From: CAVYVZ01 sp963772065
Lineage (GTDB): Bacteria > Acidobacteriota > Vicinamibacteria > Vicinamibacterales > UBA2999
DNA length: 64,000 bases
Reading direction: 5' to 3'
Assembly (NCBI GenBank): GCA_963772065.1
Contig: CAVYVZ010000008.1
Coordinates: forward strand, 444,675-508,674
Both the position numbers and the translations under genes were made by a program. Below are positions 28,727 through 38,322 of the stretch, piece after piece. The notes beneath the pieces were generated by a model. It did no database searches and was not told the DNA's origin. It was given only the letters and a program-made list of their open reading frames with translations. Each line of letters opens with the position of its first letter. The stretch's first letter is position 1.

Positions 28727-29134
28727 CTAGGCGGCCTTGGGATCCATCCAGAAGACTTCCCAGTGGTGTCCGTCGAGATCGTAGAAGCTCCAGCCGTACA
28801 TGAAGCCGTGGTCCTGCGGATCCATGGCGTGCGTGGCACCGGCGGCAACGGCCTTCTTCACGAGATCGTCCACCTCCGCCCTGCTCTGACACGAGAGCGC
28901 GAAGAGTCCTTCGGTCTGCCGGAACGGGTCGCACAGCTCACGCCTGGTAAACGTCCTGAAGTACGGCTCGCGAAGGAGCATGACGAACGCGTCGTCGCTG
29001 ACGATCATGCAGGCGGCGTTGTCGTCGGTGAACTTCGGATTGAACGTGAAGCCAAGCTTCGCGAAGAAATCTATCGATTTCTTCACGTCGCGAACGGCCA
29101 GGTTGACGAAGATCTTGCGATGCGATTCTGCCAT
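28727..29134 (-). CDS. VOC-family (glyoxalase/bleomycin resistance-like) protein
   Basis: 135 residues. Typical vicinal-oxygen-chelate pattern: IFVNLAVRDVKKSIDFFAKLGFTF, then GFMYGWSFYDLDGHHWEVFWMD, giving the usual His and Glu metal ligands of the C-terminal module. Encoded immediately downstream of the ECF sigma factor, a frequent pairing in several phyla. Substrate unknown. Confidence 0.88.
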   Translation of the reverse strand: MAESHRKIFVNLAVRDVKKSIDFFAKLGFTFNPKFTDDNAACMIVSDDAFVMLLREPYFRTFTRRELCDPFRQTEGLFALSCQSRAEVDDLVKKAVAAGATHAMDPQDHGFMYGWSFYDLDGHHWEVFWMDPKAA

Positions 29135-29220
29135 GGTGCTCTCCGTGGTGTACCTGATCTCGGTTCGACAGATTGGACTCCGGCGAGGAGCCGAATTCAT
29201 CGATCGCTCGATCAGCCTCG

Positions 29221-30175
29221 CTACGCGGAGAGGTGTGGCGGCAATCCGAATAGTGGGAACAGCTTCTCGGTATCAAGGAAGGAATTCCACGCCGCGATCC
29301 CGCTGCCGGAAAGCTCGAGGACGATGAGCGCCCACGGCTGATACGTTCCGTCCGGTCCGCCCGCCCGGTATTGACCGAACGCGGGTGAGCCGCACGCTCC
29401 GGTGGGTACGAGTCGAGACCCGCGGCATCCGACACCGCGTCCCAGCAGCCAGGTTCTGATCGTGTCCGGACCGCGCAGCCACAGCGTGTACGGAGGCATC
29501 GAGAGCGTGGCATCTTCGCAGAGCAGCGCCACCAGCGCGTCGACGTCATACCGGTGGAAGGCGTCGACGTACCGGTCGAGGAGCACCGCCTGCGGTTCGG
29601 AGAGCGGCTCGCGCGAAACGGCCACGTCGCGGCTCGCGAGCGTCGCACGGGCGCGCTGCAGCGCGCTGTTCACGGCCGCGACAGACGTTTCGAGAGACTC
29701 CGCGACTTCCGCCGCCGACCAGCCAACGCACGTCGGTCAACACGAGGACCGCGCGCTGCCGCGGCGGCAGGTGCTGAAGCGCCGCCACAAAGGCGAGGCG
29801 GATGCTCTGACGAAGCACGGCGACTTCAAAGGGATCGCCGTCGGCCGGAATCGCACGAGCGTCGGGGATCGGCTCGAGCCAATGCGTCCGCGGGCGAGCT
29901 TCGAGCGCATCGTCGGTCGAACCCACCGGACCTTCTTCAAACGGGCGCGCGCGGCGGGAACGGTCGGACAGCGCGTCGAGGCAGACGTTGGTCGCGATTC
30001 GGTACAACCACGTCCGCACCGACGCGCGCTCCTCGAAGCGATCGAGGCTCCGCCACGCCCGGACCATCGTCTCCTGCACCGCGTCCTCGGCGTCGGCGGC
30101 CGAACCGAGCATGCGATAGCAATGGCCCGTCAGAACGGCGCGATGCGTTTCCAGCTGAGATACGTCCACCGCCAT
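29221..30175 (-). CDS. ECF sigma factor with C-terminal SnoaL-like domain (one frameshift)
   Basis: About 317 residues. Region 2: VLTGHCYRMLGSAADAEDAV and RAWRSLDRFEERASVRTWLY. Region 4: HLPPRQRAVLVLTDV, then after a frame change near 29732 GWSAAEVAESLETSVAAVNS, a normal sigma-4 helix-turn-helix. Residues about 200-317 are a SnoaL/NTF2-like domain (VLLDRYVDAFHRYDVDALVA, SMPPYTLWLRG), which in this class of large ECF factors modulates activity in place of an anti-sigma factor. Likely controls the neighbouring VOC/RibD-like/YdhG-like/AlkZ-like genes. Confidence 0.85.
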
Positions 30176-30273
30176 CCGATTCTGATACCACTCGCGGCGC
30201 GAGCCGGTCAATGACGCGTGCCGAAGCACCGGTTTTCGCCCTACAATCGCGCTGCGCTCAAACGGGACAGGAA

Positions 30274-32943
30274 ATGAGGACGGGACTGGTCGGCCAGCGG
30301 TTCGGGCCCTACGAGATCACTTCCCTACTCGGAGCCGGCGGGATGGGCGAGGTGTATCGCGCCCATGACACGGCGCTCGGGCGCGACGTCGCGATCAAGA
30401 TCCTGCCCGACCTGTTCGCGCTGGATGCCGAGCGGCGCGCGCGCTTCGAGCGTGAAGCGAGGCTCCTGGCGTCGCTGAACCATCCGCGGATCGGCGCCAT
30501 CTACGGGTTCGAGCAACGTGACGGCGCCTACGGCCTCGTGCTCGAGCTCGTCGAGGGCGAAACCCTCGCACAGCATCTGCGCGCGGGCCCGATGCCCGTG
30601 CGCGAGGCGCTTGCCGTCGCGCGTCAGATTGCGGAGGCCCTCGAGGCCGCGCACGAGAAGGGCATCGTTCACCGCGATCTCAAGCCGGCGAACGTCGTCC
30701 TCTCGCCGGATGGCGCGATCAAGGTCCTCGACTTCGGCCTGGCCAAAGCGCGCCTCGACGAATCCGCCCAGGAGTTGTCCCACTCGCCGACGATCACGCT
30801 GGGCGGCACGCGAGCCGGCGTGCTTCTCGGGACCGCGGCGTACATGAGCCCGGAGCAGGCGCGCGGGAAGGCCGTTGACAAGCGCACCGACGTCTGGGCG
30901 TTCGGCTGCCTGCTGTACGAGTTGTTGACAGGCCGGAAGGCGTTCCCAGGCGAGACGGTGTCGGACACGCTCGCGGGCATCCTCGAGCGCGCTCCCGAGT
31001 GGAACGCGTTGCCGTCGACCACACCACCGAACGTGCGACGGTTGCTGCGGCGGTGCCTCGAAAAGGATCCGAAGCGCCGGCTGCATGACATCGCCGACGC
31101 CCGCCTCGAGATAGACGACGCGTTCGAAACGCCGCCTGAAGCGGCCACGGTCGCACCCGGCCGGAGGCGAGTGCTGCGCACTGTGCTGTGGATGGTGCCG
31201 GTCCTGTTCGGCGCTGCCCTCATAGCCGGCTTCGCAATCCGAGCCATCACACCCGCTCGTTCCGCCGGCGTGACACGCTTCGCGATTCAGTTGCCCGATG
31301 CGGTGGAGCTCGGTTTCGGCATGGCGCTGTCGCCTGACGGACGAACGCTCGTCTACAGCGGCGCTGACGCGACGGGGCGCCGGTTATATCGGCGACCGCT
31401 CGACACGCTGGAATCCACCCCCCTCCGCGGGACCGAGGGCGCGACATTGCCGTTCTTCTCCCCCGACGGGAGATCGATCGGATTCGTAGTGAACCGCAGC
31501 ATTCGACGGGTTCCGCTGCAGGGGGGCGCGCCCGCCACGATCGCGGAGCGCGAGGGTGGCGGAGGCGCGCCGGCATGGCTGCCGGACGACACGATTGTGT
31601 ACGGAGCCGAAGGACGCGGCCTGATGCGCACGTCCGCGTCAGGCGGCCAGGCGCGGCCGCTCACCGAGCTCGCCATCGGAAAGAGCGAGCTCGAGCATCG
31701 CTGGCCGATGGCCATGCCCGGCGGACGCGCGGTGTCATTCACCGTTCACTACGGCGGGCGGGATTCGCAGCGAACACACGCCGTGTCGCTCGCATCGGGC
31801 CAGCGTGTCGATCTCGTCGAGGGGAACGGAGCCCGAGTCCTGCCGACCGGCCACATCGTCTTTCAACGCGGGGGATCCCTCTGGGCCGCGCCGTTCGACG
31901 AAGCGGCGCTGAGGCTCACCGGCCCCCCCACGGCGGTTCTCGAAAACGTCGGGATCGGCGCCGACTGGAGCCCGAAGTACGCGGTCGCGCTGAACGGGTC
32001 GCTCGCGTTTGCAACCGGGGGATATCCATATCCACCCCGGTCGCTCGTATGGGTCGACATGGGTGGCGGAGAGCAGGCCATCGATGCACCCGGCCGATCC
32101 TGGTACTGGCCTCAAATCTCCCCGGACGGAAAGCGGCTCGGTTTCCACATCATGGATCCCGTGAACATGGACGCGTGGATCTATGAGCTCGATCACGGGC
32201 CGCTCGTGAGAATGACCTACCACGCGCATCAGGATGGCTACCCGCTGTGGACACCAGACGGCAAGCAGGTCGTATTCTGGTCGAGGCAGAGTGGCGGCCC
32301 CGGCGATCTCTATCTGCGTTCTGCCGATCTTGCGGGGGAGGAGCGGCGCCTGACCACCAGCCAGACGTTCACTCCCCATACCCCGTTCGCGTGGGCGGAC
32401 CGCGGCAGGCTTCTCGTATTCCAGCAAGCGTCACGCGATGCGGGGCTCGACATCGGTGTGATTCCGATCGACGGCAGCCAGCCGTCGCGACCGATCATCA
32501 ATGGACCGTCCGACGAGGCAAAACCCGCCATGTCAGAGGACGGACGATGGATCGCCTACCAGTCGAATTCCTCGGGACAATGGGAGGTGTACGTGCAACC
32601 GTTTCCGGGTCTCTCGGGACGCTGGCAGGTATCGTCGCAGGGAGGCGTCGCCCCAATCTGGGCGCCAAACGGCCAGCAGCTCTATTACCGGAGCGCTCAG
32701 GCTGTCATGAGCGTGCCGGTTGACACGAACGGGACGACGTTCAGGTACGGCAATCCACGCAAGCTTTTCGAGGGGCCGTACGTGCCCGAGTCGGAGACTC
32801 CATTCGATGCGCGCAGCTACGTGCTCGCGCCCGACGGACGACGATTTCTGATGATGAAGGAACCGACGCCGCCGCCAACGCAGGTCGTGGTCATCGACAA
32901 CTGGGTCGAGGAAGTGAAGCGCCTCGTGCCGACCATACGCTGA
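30274..32943 (+). CDS. Transmembrane Ser/Thr protein kinase with C-terminal WD40-like (PD40) propeller
   Basis: 889 residues from the ATG at 30274; any reading further upstream would run antisense through the sigma gene. Kinase domain 10-275: P loop GAGGMGEVY, Lys42 in VAIKIL, HRDLKPAN with Asp135, DFG in KVLDFGLAKA, and YMSPEQARGK. A membrane segment follows (VLWMVPVLFGAALIAGFAI, about 300-320). The C-terminal 560 residues form propeller blades with LSPDGRTLVYSG, ISPDGKRLGFH and MSEDGRWIAYQS. Single-pass kinase with an external sensor propeller, typical of acidobacteria. Targets unknown. Confidence 0.92.
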   Translation: MRTGLVGQRFGPYEITSLLGAGGMGEVYRAHDTALGRDVAIKILPDLFALDAERRARFEREARLLASLNHPRIGAIYGFEQRDGAYGLVLELVEGETLAQHLRAGPMPVREALAVARQIAEALEAAHEKGIVHRDLKPANVVLSPDGAIKVLDFGLAKARLDESAQELSHSPTITLGGTRAGVLLGTAAYMSPEQARGKAVDKRTDVWAFGCLLYELLTGRKAFPGETVSDTLAGILERAPEWNALPSTTPPNVRRLLRRCLEKDPKRRLHDIADARLEIDDAFETPPEAATVAPGRRRVLRTVLWMVPVLFGAALIAGFAIRAITPARSAGVTRFAIQLPDAVELGFGMALSPDGRTLVYSGADATGRRLYRRPLDTLESTPLRGTEGATLPFFSPDGRSIGFVVNRSIRRVPLQGGAPATIAEREGGGGAPAWLPDDTIVYGAEGRGLMRTSASGGQARPLTELAIGKSELEHRWPMAMPGGRAVSFTVHYGGRDSQRTHAVSLASGQRVDLVEGNGARVLPTGHIVFQRGGSLWAAPFDEAALRLTGPPTAVLENVGIGADWSPKYAVALNGSLAFATGGYPYPPRSLVWVDMGGGEQAIDAPGRSWYWPQISPDGKRLGFHIMDPVNMDAWIYELDHGPLVRMTYHAHQDGYPLWTPDGKQVVFWSRQSGGPGDLYLRSADLAGEERRLTTSQTFTPHTPFAWADRGRLLVFQQASRDAGLDIGVIPIDGSQPSRPIINGPSDEAKPAMSEDGRWIAYQSNSSGQWEVYVQPFPGLSGRWQVSSQGGVAPIWAPNGQQLYYRSAQAVMSVPVDTNGTTFRYGNPRKLFEGPYVPESETPFDARSYVLAPDGRRFLMMKEPTPPPTQVVVIDNWVEEVKRLVPTIR

Positions 32944-32968
32944 TTCGACGCGAGCTGACGATCTCCTG

Positions 32969-33229
32969 CTACATCGTCGCGATCGTCGGATCGCGGCGGA
33001 ACTTCGCCACGCGCTCGGCCATCGAATGCGGATCCAGCGCGGCCACTCGACACCAGTGAACCAGCATGGTGGACTCGGCGAAAAAGAGGCGCGCGCTTTC
33101 GCGGTCCGCCACCGATCCGGTCGAGCTCGTCACGTCCCGGAGCGCGCGATCGATCACCTGGATCGCGAGATGGCGGTAGGGCAAGAACGCCTCGTGGTCG
33201 GTGAGCAGTCGGGCCGGCCGTGCTTTCAC
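32969..33229 (-). CDS. Small uncharacterised protein
   Basis: 86 residues from a GTG at 33229, wedged between the kinase gene and the diguanylate cyclase. The sequence looks protein-like: HLAIQVIDRALRDV, ARLFFAESTMLVHWCRVAAL and DPHSMAERVAKF. The C-terminal WC-x3-ALDP pattern resembles small phage-type proteins in which a helix ends in CxxxGxDP, but the match is weak. No Shine-Dalgarno sequence is evident. Could be non-coding. Confidence 0.45.
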   Translation of the reverse strand: MKARPARLLTDHEAFLPYRHLAIQVIDRALRDVTSSTGSVADRESARLFFAESTMLVHWCRVAALDPHSMAERVAKFRRDPTIATM

Positions 33230-33311
33230 GGTGACATCATCGCTCGGCGGCTCGAACCGCGCTGTTCACAAACGAACTGCGTCCTGCGCCGCTCGCGCTC
33301 GATCATGCGGC

Positions 33312-34019
33312 ATGGAACGTCAGCGCGCCCTCAACTACGGCATCCTGACGGCCGGTGGCGCAGTCGTGGGCCTGGTGCTCCTGCGCGCGGCGTTCTCGTC
33401 CGCGGAGTCCGTGTCGGCGGACTTCTTCTCGAACCGTTTCACCTACATCTACGTGTTCGCGGCGACGGCCGTGACCTTCCTCGTGCTCGGATACGTCCTC
33501 GGGCGTCAGGCTGATGAACTGCGTCGCTTGTCTGGGACAGATGCGCTCACCGGCCTGTGCAATCGGCGAGCGCTGCAGGATCGTCTCGGCGATGAGTGCC
33601 GGCGATCGGCACGCTACCGATTCCCCCTGGCCCTGCTGCTCATCGACGTCGACGAGCTCAAGCGCGTCAATGATGGAGAGGGTCATGGCGCGGGCGACGA
33701 CCTGCTTCGCCGAACGGCCACGGCTATCCAACAAAGCCTGCGCACCATGGACTGCGGAGCCCGTTGGGGCGGAGATGAGTTCGCGATCGTCGCGCCTCAT
33801 ACCTCCCTCGAGGCCGGCCGCCGGCTGGGTGAGCGGCTGCTGATTCAGTTGAGGAACCAGGTTGACGGGGAGCACTCCGGAATCTCCGCGTCGGTCGGTG
33901 TCGCGGTCTTCGATCCCAGGCAGCACAAGGAGATGACGCCCGACTCGCTGATGCGCGCCGCGGACCTTGCCTTGTACTCGGCGAAAACCAGAGGGCGCAA
34001 TCAGGTGAGGATCGCCTGA
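33312..34019 (+). CDS. Membrane-bound diguanylate cyclase (GGDEF)
   Basis: 235 residues. Two predicted membrane helices (about 10-27 and 43-62) precede a GGDEF domain (about 75-235). The active-site loop is intact (RWGGDEFA), and RTMD exactly five residues before GGDEF is a canonical RxxD inhibitory site, so product feedback is predicted. No periplasmic sensor of size is present, only about 15 residues between the helices. Makes cyclic di-GMP. Confidence 0.9.
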   Translation: MERQRALNYGILTAGGAVVGLVLLRAAFSSAESVSADFFSNRFTYIYVFAATAVTFLVLGYVLGRQADELRRLSGTDALTGLCNRRALQDRLGDECRRSARYRFPLALLLIDVDELKRVNDGEGHGAGDDLLRRTATAIQQSLRTMDCGARWGGDEFAIVAPHTSLEAGRRLGERLLIQLRNQVDGEHSGISASVGVAVFDPRQHKEMTPDSLMRAADLALYSAKTRGRNQVRIA

Positions 34020-34091
34020 GCCACGGGACTGTGGCGCCGCCCTGTGTCGAACTGAACAGCGCTCCAGGGCCGAAATCGCTACCATCCGGCC

Positions 34092-34406
34092 ATGAATATT
34101 CGCCCGCTCCACGACCGCATCATCGTTCATCGCCTCGAGGAGGGTGAACAGCAGATCGGCGGAATCATCATCCCCGACACCGCCAAGGAGAAACCGCGGC
34201 AAGGCACGGTCATCGCCGCCGGAAACGGGAAGACGAAGGACGATGGCACGCGGGTTCCTCTCGACGTCAAAGCGCAGGACCGGATCCTCTTCGCCAAGTA
34301 CGCGGGGCAGGAGATCACATTGGACGGCGAGGAGTACCTCATCTTGAAAGAGGACGAGGTCCTCGCGGTCATTACCGGCAACGGCGCGGTCCAGGAGATG
34401 AAGTAA
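34092..34406 (+). CDS. groES: Co-chaperonin GroES
   Basis: 104-residue GroES: PLHDRIIVHRLE, a mobile loop around QQIGGIIIPDTAKEKP, GTVIAAGNGK and ILFAKYAGQEITLDGEEYLILKE. Caps the GroEL ring during ATP-dependent folding. The stop TAA overlaps the groEL ATG by one base (TAATG). No CIRCE element is visible in the 72-base upstream gap and no good Shine-Dalgarno sequence. Confidence 0.97.
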   Translation: MNIRPLHDRIIVHRLEEGEQQIGGIIIPDTAKEKPRQGTVIAAGNGKTKDDGTRVPLDVKAQDRILFAKYAGQEITLDGEEYLILKEDEVLAVITGNGAVQEMK

Positions 34407-36007
34407 TGGCAAAACAGGTCGTATACGCAGACTCCGCGCGCCAGGCCGTCCTGCGGGGCATCAATCAGCTGGCCGACGCCGTGAAGGTGACGCTCGGTCC
34501 GAAGGGGCGCAACGTGATCCTGGACAAGCACTTCGGGTCGCCAACGATCACGAAGGACGGCGTGACCGTCGCCAAGGAGATTCAACTGAAGGACCCGCTC
34601 GAGAACATGGGCGCGCAAATGGCGCGTGAGGTCGCGAGCAAGACATCCGACATCGCCGGAGATGGCACGACGACCGCGACGGTGCTCGCCCAGGCCATCT
34701 ATCGCGAGGGCGTGAAGAACGTCGCCGCGGGCGCGAACCCGATGGAGATCAAGCGCGGCATCGATCGGGCGATCGAGGCGCTCACGGAAGAGCTGAAGAA
34801 GATGTCGAAGCCCGTCACCGGCAAGATGGTGGCGCAGGTCGGAACGATCTCCGCCAACAACGATGAGACCATCGGCACGATCATCGCCGAGGCGATGGAC
34901 AAGGTCGGTAAAGACGGCGTGATCACCGTCGAAGAGGCGAGGACGATTGAAACGACGCTCGACATCGTCGAAGGCATGCAGTTCGATCGCGGGTACCTGT
35001 CGCCGTATTTCGTGACCGACCCGGAACGCATGGAGGTCGTGCTCGAGGATGCGTGCATTCTGATCGATGAGAAGAAGGTGTCGAGCCTGAAGAATCTGCT
35101 CCCGCTCCTCGAGCGGGTCGCGCAAAGCGGCCAGGCGCTGCTGGTCGTCGCCGAAGACGTCGAAGGCGAGGTTCTGGCGACGCTCGTCGTCAACAAGCTG
35201 CGCGGAACGCTGAAGATCGCAGCCGTCAAGGCGCCGGGGTTCGGTGACCGGCGGAAGGCCATGCTCGAGGACCTCGCGATCGTGACCAACGGCCGCGCGA
35301 TCACGGAAGACCTCGGTATTACGCTCGAAAGCGTCACGCTGGAAGACCTCGGCCGCGCGAAGAAGATCACCATCACCAAGGACCTGACGACGATCATCGA
35401 AGGCGCCGGCACGAAGGCCGCGATCGAGGGCCGCGTGCGGCAGCTCCGCACGCAGATCGAGGCGGCGACGTCCGACTACGACCGCGAGAAACTGCAGGAG
35501 CGGCTTGCGAAACTCGTCGGCGGCGTGGCGGTGATCAAGGTGGGTGCGGCCACCGAGACCGAGATGAAGGAGCGGAAGGCACGCGTGGAGGATGCCATGC
35601 ACGCCACGAAGGCGGCCGTCGAAGAAGGCATCGTGCCGGGCGGGGGCGTCGCGCTGCTCCGCGCATCGAAGGTGCTCGCCGGGCTCACGCTCGAAGGCGA
35701 ACAGCAGATCGGCGTCAGAATTGTCGCTCGCGCCGTGGAGGAACCGCTCCGCTGGATCGCCACGAACGCCGGCCACGAGGGCTCTATCGTGGTCGCGAAG
35801 GTGAGAGACATGCCCTTCGAGGAAGGCTTCAACGCGTTGACCGACACGTATGAGAACCTCGTGCACGCCGGTGTCATCGATCCCACCAAGGTGGTGCGAA
35901 CGGCCCTTCAGAACTCGGCGTCGATCGCGTCGCTGGTGCTGACGACTGAAGCCCTCGTGTCAGAGCTTCCCGACGGCAGGCGCCGGCAGACGGCGGGTTA
36001 CAGGTAA
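34406..36007 (+). CDS. groEL: Chaperonin GroEL
   Basis: 533-residue chaperonin. Start VKVTLGPKGRNVILDK; nucleotide loop DGTTTATVLA; catalytic Asp in the GVAVIKVGAATETEMKE stretch; C-terminal equatorial helices intact. It lacks the usual Gly-Gly-Met tail and ends in a basic stretch, SELPDGRRRQTAGYR. That, together with the absence of CIRCE upstream, suggests a second or specialised copy. Cotranscribed with groES. Confidence 0.97.
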   Translation: MAKQVVYADSARQAVLRGINQLADAVKVTLGPKGRNVILDKHFGSPTITKDGVTVAKEIQLKDPLENMGAQMAREVASKTSDIAGDGTTTATVLAQAIYREGVKNVAAGANPMEIKRGIDRAIEALTEELKKMSKPVTGKMVAQVGTISANNDETIGTIIAEAMDKVGKDGVITVEEARTIETTLDIVEGMQFDRGYLSPYFVTDPERMEVVLEDACILIDEKKVSSLKNLLPLLERVAQSGQALLVVAEDVEGEVLATLVVNKLRGTLKIAAVKAPGFGDRRKAMLEDLAIVTNGRAITEDLGITLESVTLEDLGRAKKITITKDLTTIIEGAGTKAAIEGRVRQLRTQIEAATSDYDREKLQERLAKLVGGVAVIKVGAATETEMKERKARVEDAMHATKAAVEEGIVPGGGVALLRASKVLAGLTLEGEQQIGVRIVARAVEEPLRWIATNAGHEGSIVVAKVRDMPFEEGFNALTDTYENLVHAGVIDPTKVVRTALQNSASIASLVLTTEALVSELPDGRRRQTAGYR

Positions 36008-36136
36008 CTGCGCCGCCACGAACGCCGCCAGGGCCCAAAAACGCCTGTTCTGTATTGCACAGCAGCGACTGCCCCGAGGCGCTACCGTAGCAGCGTCCGC
36101 GCTCAGCTGTAAGGAGCCGGCTTCGCTTCAACAACC

Positions 36137-37663
36137 ATGGCCCCAATCGCTGAACGACCAAGACCAATCATGGACGGCGTCCTGCTCCCGCCACTGCCGC
36201 AGGTTCGCGAGCTACCCAAAACGCCGACGGGAATCCGTGGCCTCGACGAGATTACGCGCGGCGGACTGCCGAAAGGCCGGCCGACCCTCGTCTGCGGCGG
36301 TCCCGGGTCCGGCAAAACGCTGCTGGCGCTCACGTTCCTCGTGAACGGCGCCGTTCAGTTCGACGAACCGGGGGTGCTCCTCACCTTCGAGGAGAACCAG
36401 GATGAAATCGCGAGCGACGTCGCGTCGCTGGGCTTCGATCTTCCGGCGCTGATCGAGGCGCGGAAGCTGGCGATCGATTACGTCCGCGTGGAGCGCAGCG
36501 AGATCGAGGAGACCGGCGACTACGACCTCGACGGGTTGTTCGTCCGGCTCAACTACGCGATTCAATCGACCGGGGCGAAGCGCATCGTCCTCGATACCAT
36601 CGAAGCGCTGTTCGCGGGCTTGTCGAATGGCGGGATCCTGCGGGCCGAGTTGCGGCGATTGTTCCGATGGCTGAAGGACCAGGGAGTGACCGCCGTGATT
36701 ACTGGCGAGCGCGGCGAGGGCCTCCTGACCCGGCAGGGGCTCGAGGAGTACGTGTCCGATGCGGTGATCCTCCTCGACCATCGCGTTCACGACCAGGTGT
36801 CAACACGCCGCCTGCGCGTCGTCAAGTACCGCGGCTCCTACCACGGCACGAACGAGTATCCGTTCCTCATCAATACCGAGGGCATCAGCGTTCTGCCCGT
36901 TTCCTCGCTTGCCCTCCAGCACGACGCCCCGATGGATCGGGTGTCGGCCGGCGTGGCCCGCCTCGATGAGATGCTCAGCGGCAAGGGTTACTATCGCGGA
37001 AGCACGATTCTCGTCTCCGGCACCGCCGGAACCGGGAAGACCAGCCTGGCGGCTCACTTCCTCGAGGCGGCCTGCCGTCGGGGCGAACGCTGCCTGTGCT
37101 TTCTCTTCGAGGAGTCGCCGCAGCAGCTCCTCCGGAACATGCGGTCCATCGGCATCGACCTCGAACCGTGGGCCGGCAACGGGCTGCTCCAATTCCACGC
37201 GGACAGGCCGTCGCGCTATGGGCTCGAGACCCATCTCGTGACGATGCATCAGGCCGTCGCGGACTTCAAGCCGAGCGTGACCGTCATCGACCCCGTGACG
37301 AACCTCATGACCGTCGGCACGCACTCCGACGTCCAGGCGATGCTGACGCGCATGATCGACCATCTGAAGTCCGAGAACATCACCGCGCTGTTGACGAGTC
37401 TGACGCCAGGACAGACGGAGATCGAGCGGACCGAGACGACCATCTCGTCGCTGATGGACACGTGGATCCTGCTGGCGAACGACGCCGCCAACGGTGCGCA
37501 CCATCGCGGGCTGTACGTGCTCAAGTCCCGCGGCATGGCGCACTCGAACGAGGTTCGCGAGTTCGCGTTGACCGATCAGGGGTTACAGGTGCTCGATGCG
37601 GCCAGCGCCGCGCGGGGCACCACGCGCCCGACATCTCCCCCTGGAAGGACGCAATCGTCATGA
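36137..37663 (+). CDS. kaiC: KaiC-like circadian-clock ATPase
   Basis: 508 residues with two RecA-like domains. CI: Walker A GGPGSGKT (Lys60), catalytic Glu pair in LTFEENQDE. CII: Walker A GTAGTGKT (about 293-302), Glu pair in FLFEESPQQLLRNM. In KaiC the autophosphorylated Ser-Thr pair sits in an I-S-T motif; here the equivalent is ISSLMDT with Ser437-Ser438, so phosphorylation may be retained with Ser in place of Thr. The stop overlaps the start of the first kaiB (ATGA). No kaiA is present. Likely scaffold of a clock-like or stress-timing module. Confidence 0.92.
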   Translation: MAPIAERPRPIMDGVLLPPLPQVRELPKTPTGIRGLDEITRGGLPKGRPTLVCGGPGSGKTLLALTFLVNGAVQFDEPGVLLTFEENQDEIASDVASLGFDLPALIEARKLAIDYVRVERSEIEETGDYDLDGLFVRLNYAIQSTGAKRIVLDTIEALFAGLSNGGILRAELRRLFRWLKDQGVTAVITGERGEGLLTRQGLEEYVSDAVILLDHRVHDQVSTRRLRVVKYRGSYHGTNEYPFLINTEGISVLPVSSLALQHDAPMDRVSAGVARLDEMLSGKGYYRGSTILVSGTAGTGKTSLAAHFLEAACRRGERCLCFLFEESPQQLLRNMRSIGIDLEPWAGNGLLQFHADRPSRYGLETHLVTMHQAVADFKPSVTVIDPVTNLMTVGTHSDVQAMLTRMIDHLKSENITALLTSLTPGQTEIERTETTISSLMDTWILLANDAANGAHHRGLYVLKSRGMAHSNEVREFALTDQGLQVLDAASAARGTTRPTSPPGRTQSS

Positions 37664-37957
37664 AGAAGTCGAACGGTACACGCGAACTACCGGTTGCGCC
37701 TCTACGTCGCGGGACAGACACCGAGGTCGATCGGTGCCTTCACGAACCTGAAAAGAATTTGCGACGAGCATCTCAAAGGACGCTACGAGCTCGAGATCAT
37801 CGATTTGCTGGAGAGGCCGCAGCTCGCGCGCGGAGACCAGATCCTGGCGGTGCCGACGCTCGTGCGCCGGCTGCCCGAACCGGTCAAGAAAATCATCGGC
37901 GATCTCTCCAACACCGAACGCGTCCTGGTCGGGTTGGATCTGCGTCCGGGCCGGTGA
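37660..37957 (+). CDS. kaiB: KaiB-like protein 1 (one frameshift near the N-terminus)
   Basis: Thioredoxin-like KaiB fold of about 98 residues: LRLYVAGQTPRSIGAFTNLK, RYELEIIDLLERPQLA, ILAVPTLVRRLPEP and IGDLSNTERVLVGLDL. The ATG at 37660 overlaps the kaiC stop, but the KaiB frame is reached only by a one-base shift before 37690; alternatively translation starts at a TTG at 37694 and would lack the first residues of strand 1. The overlapping ATGA favours the frameshift explanation. Partner of KaiC. Confidence 0.85.
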
Positions 37958-38322
37958 CGTCGATGGCCGAGAAGCCCCGCAATGGGTTCAGGGCGACATT
38001 CGAGCGGGTCACGCGAACGCGTGGCACCGAACGATACGTCCTTCGTCTGTACGTGGCGGGCATGACGGCCCGAGCGACGCGCGCGATCGAGAACGTGCGC
38101 GAGATTTGCGACGCGCATCTCGAGGGACGGTACGACCTCGAGGTGGTCGACGTGTACCAGCAGCCAGTTCTGGCGAAAGACGAGCAGATTATCGCGGCGC
38201 CGACGCTCATCAAGAAGCTGCCGCTGCCGTTGCGCCGGATCATCGGCGACATGTCGCAGCGCGATCGCGTGCTCCTGGGGCTCGATCTCATTCGCCCCTA
38301 CGGCGTCGGGAGGCATACGTGA
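37954..38322 (+). CDS. kaiB: KaiB-like protein 2
   Basis: 122 residues from a GTG overlapping the stop of the first kaiB (GTGA); ATG at 37963 is an alternative. An N-terminal extension of about 30 residues precedes the KaiB fold: YVLRLYVAGMTARATRAIEN, RYDLEVVDVYQQPVLA, IIAAPTLIKKLPLP and IGDMSQRDRVLLGLDL. Strongly similar to the first KaiB, so a tandem duplication. The extra N-terminus may specify a different partner. Confidence 0.9.
   Translation: MTSMAEKPRNGFRATFERVTRTRGTERYVLRLYVAGMTARATRAIENVREICDAHLEGRYDLEVVDVYQQPVLAKDEQIIAAPTLIKKLPLPLRRIIGDMSQRDRVLLGLDLIRPYGVGRHT

Noticed and set aside
29554..30273. N-terminal extension of the kinase-propeller protein
   Set aside because: The extension is antisense to the ECF sigma gene; the kinase P loop starts normally from the ATG at 30274.
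34020..34091. CIRCE operator upstream of groES
   Set aside because: No TTAGCACTC-type inverted repeat present.
34127..35866. 579-codon open frame antisense to groESL
   Set aside because: Shadow of a high-GC gene; the sense strand is an unmistakable groEL and the antisense translation resembles no protein.
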